Source: a bacterium (GTDB taxonomy: Bacteria > Cyanobacteriota > Vampirovibrionia > Gastranaerophilales > UBA9971). From it: a DNA stretch of 64,000 bases. This document shows positions 62,651 through 64,000 of this stretch, piece by piece. The notes beneath the pieces are model-generated. The model was not told the DNA's origin. It searched no databases and saw only the letters and a program-made list of their open reading frames with translations. The position numbers and the translations under genes were made by a program. The DNA lies in contig JBAWVS010000004.1 of NCBI GenBank assembly GCA_037147175.1, forward strand, positions 25,934 through 89,933. The letters run 5' to 3'. Position 1 is the stretch's first letter, and every line of letters starts with the position of its first letter.

Positions 62651-63970
62651 ATGCCATATTATAGTTTTTATGTAAAAAAAGGTAAATATCAAGTCGAAAT
62701 GACTTCTGATGATATTTATTTCGCAAAGAGGCAGGTTGATAAACTCTTTGAAAAATTAGCTAAAAAGCAAGGAAAACTCAGAGTTGTCCTTCCGCCGATT
62801 GATCCTGAAAAATTAAAAAATGAACAAAAAGAATTTAAAAAAACAAGTGTAATTAAAGAACCAACCCCGGAACAAGAAAAACAAGCGATTAAAACTGAAA
62901 AAGCTGTTGAAATAACCAAAAAAACAGCTCAAGAAAAATCGGCAGAACTTATTTTTTCCGAAGAAGAAGAAGCGGTAATTGAAGAAGTAGACAAATTACT
63001 TCACGAAGAGATTCGCGAAAAAGAAGATGAAGCAGTAATTGAAGAAGTAGACAAATTGCTTCACGAGGAGATTCGCGAAAAAGAAGATGAAACAATTATT
63101 GAAGAAGTAGACAAATTACTTCACGAGGAGATTCGCGAAAAAGAAGATGAAACAATTATTGAAGAAGTAGACAAATTACTTCACGAAGAGATTCGTGAGA
63201 AAGAAGAGAAAGCAGTAATTGAAGAAGTAGACAAATTGCTTCACGAAGAACTTCGCGAAAAAGAAGATGAAACAATTATTGAAGACTCAGGTGAAAATCT
63301 TTTTGAAAATATTTTGGCAAAGAAAACACTTGAAATAAATAAAAATATAGAAGAGTTAAAAGCAAAAGAACAACAACCGGTAAAAAAGACAACTGTTGAA
63401 AAGAAAAAATTCAGCTTTAAAAATCTGACTAGAGACCCTCTTAAAGCTTCTAATCATACTGAAGCTTCTTCCAATCAAAAAACAGAAATTAAAACCTCTG
63501 TGAAGGAAGAAGATGATGAAGCAATCGCAAAAATTATTGAAGAAAAAATCAAAAAAAATCTTCCTAAGCCGGAAGACGAAACTGTTGTTGAAGACACAGC
63601 AATCGAGCAGGAATTTGAATTTATAGAACCGGCCGAACCTGATGTAATTTATACTGAATTATACGAAGATCATAATCTAATGACTCAAGATTTTGAGACA
63701 ATGGAAGAGCTTATAGCTATTAAAAAGCCTCAAACAAAACTGGATTATTTATTATTAACAGCTTATTATCTTCAAACAAAAGAAGACCTGTTTAAATATT
63801 CTCTTAAGCAGCTTAATTCAAAGTCAATGCCCTTTTTAGGTTCTTTAATAGATCATTCTATAATTCACAATGCGGTTGCTCATGATTTTATTGAGATTGT
63901 TCCTGATTACAATGGAACAGCGGAAGTTACAGAATACAGATTAACTCGGGACCTTAAGAAATTTTATTGA
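62651..63970 (+). CDS. Repeat-containing protein with an FKKG-type N-domain and winged-helix-like C-domain
   Basis: A 439-residue acidic protein with no recognised family. The first 40 residues are homologous to the 39-residue protein 51 bases upstream. Five near-identical 20-residue repeats follow (about residues 107-206, consensus IEEVDKLLHEEIREKEDE), then a partial sixth, all likely coiled coil. A Lys/Glu-rich spacer leads to a folded C-terminal domain (about 350-439) with LDYLLLTAYYLQ and FIEIVPDYNGTAEVTEYRLT, which looks like a winged helix. The length ends just before the window edge. It may be a scaffold or DNA-associated protein; this is inference. Confidence 0.75.
   Translation: MPYYSFYVKKGKYQVEMTSDDIYFAKRQVDKLFEKLAKKQGKLRVVLPPIDPEKLKNEQKEFKKTSVIKEPTPEQEKQAIKTEKAVEITKKTAQEKSAELIFSEEEEAVIEEVDKLLHEEIREKEDEAVIEEVDKLLHEEIREKEDETIIEEVDKLLHEEIREKEDETIIEEVDKLLHEEIREKEEKAVIEEVDKLLHEELREKEDETIIEDSGENLFENILAKKTLEINKNIEELKAKEQQPVKKTTVEKKKFSFKNLTRDPLKASNHTEASSNQKTEIKTSVKEEDDEAIAKIIEEKIKKNLPKPEDETVVEDTAIEQEFEFIEPAEPDVIYTELYEDHNLMTQDFETMEELIAIKKPQTKLDYLLLTAYYLQTKEDLFKYSLKQLNSKSMPFLGSLIDHSIIHNAVAHDFIEIVPDYNGTAEVTEYRLTRDLKKFY
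62969..63268 (+). repeat. Tandem repeats, five units of 60 bp
   Basis: Units start at 62969, 63029, 63089, 63149 and 63209, each GA(A/G)...GTAATTGAAGAAGTAGAC-like, with few differences, mostly at wobble positions and in one Val/Ile codon. A partial sixth unit begins at 63269. Exact 60-base spacing keeps the reading frame. Confidence 0.93.
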
Positions 63971-64000
63971 TTCTCCGATAAAAAAAGAAGAGAAAAATTA

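Noticed and set aside
62969-63268. CRISPR-like array suggested by regular 60 bp spacing
   Set aside because: The units are contiguous with no variable spacers, keep one reading frame and lie inside a gene.

Overview
This AT-rich window is a piece of bacterial chromosome with about 57 protein-coding genes, mostly intact housekeeping genes. I recognise no tRNA, rRNA, CRISPR array, insertion sequence or phage module. The best guess for the organism is a non-photosynthetic relative of the Cyanobacteria (Melainabacteria/Vampirovibrionia, Gastranaerophilales-like). Three things point there: YidC carries a large periplasmic insertion like the one I recall from cyanobacterial YidC; the hybrid CheA with a C-terminal receiver resembles cyanobacterial chemosensory kinases; and several unrelated small proteins carry a short N-terminal hydrophobic-x-F-x-G motif that I associate, from memory, with that group. 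There is no 16S gene here, so this placement is inference. Stop codons look standard.

Layout. 1-11.3 kb: prs, then a divergent chemosensory cluster (tandem CheW and receiver-GGDEF on the minus strand; membrane MCP and hybrid CheA on the plus strand), a secreted serine hydrolase, and a pseudo-receiver protein with a degenerate GGDEF domain. 11.3-19.5 kb: an orphan GH65 phosphorylase, mutS2, an RNA polymerase omega-like gene, rnhC and a CBS protein. 19.5-23.7 kb: the rpmH-rnpA-yidD-yidC-mnmE cluster, interrupted by one small plus-strand gene. 23.8-33.4 kb: proC, a Xer recombinase, a cation/Ca2+ exchanger, a DHH phosphoesterase, an amidohydrolase, a dCMP deaminase, a NarL-type regulator and folC. 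33.5-40.6 kb: gpsA, a ferredoxin-nitroreductase, plsY, purH, ubiD and an endonuclease IV-like protein. 40.7-52.7 kb: a GGDEF/HD-GYP protein, a sigma-70 factor, dtd, recG, a Nudix hydrolase, a CHASE2-adenylate cyclase, a YbhN-like membrane protein and nnr. 53-64 kb: a zinc-ribbon/Gly-Gln-rich repeat protein with sppA, a radical SAM/SPASM enzyme divergent from a small secreted Pro-rich protein, a TPR protein, HU, gmd, an isochorismatase-like hydrolase, clpP, an M20 peptidase, and two genes sharing an unusual N-terminal domain.

How the parts fit. Second-messenger signalling is prominent: one receiver-linked GGDEF protein sits inside the chemosensory cluster, one degenerate GGDEF protein and one GGDEF+HD-GYP protein lie elsewhere, and there is one class III cyclase. 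The chemosensory cluster has no CheR, CheB or stand-alone CheY; its natural output is the receiver-GGDEF protein, so it probably controls c-di-GMP rather than a flagellar switch directly. gpsA and plsY supply and use glycerol-3-phosphate for phospholipid synthesis.

Non-coding structure. Three dispersed repeat families lie between genes: a ~118 bp GTCATTGCGAG-type element (two good copies, opposite orientation), a ~95 bp palindromic TGTCATnCTGAG-type element (two copies) and a third hairpin family (three copies, one looking like an internal deletion of another). Perfect or near-perfect intrinsic terminators close several genes. A compound inverted repeat fills the 60 bp between the radical SAM gene and its divergent partner.
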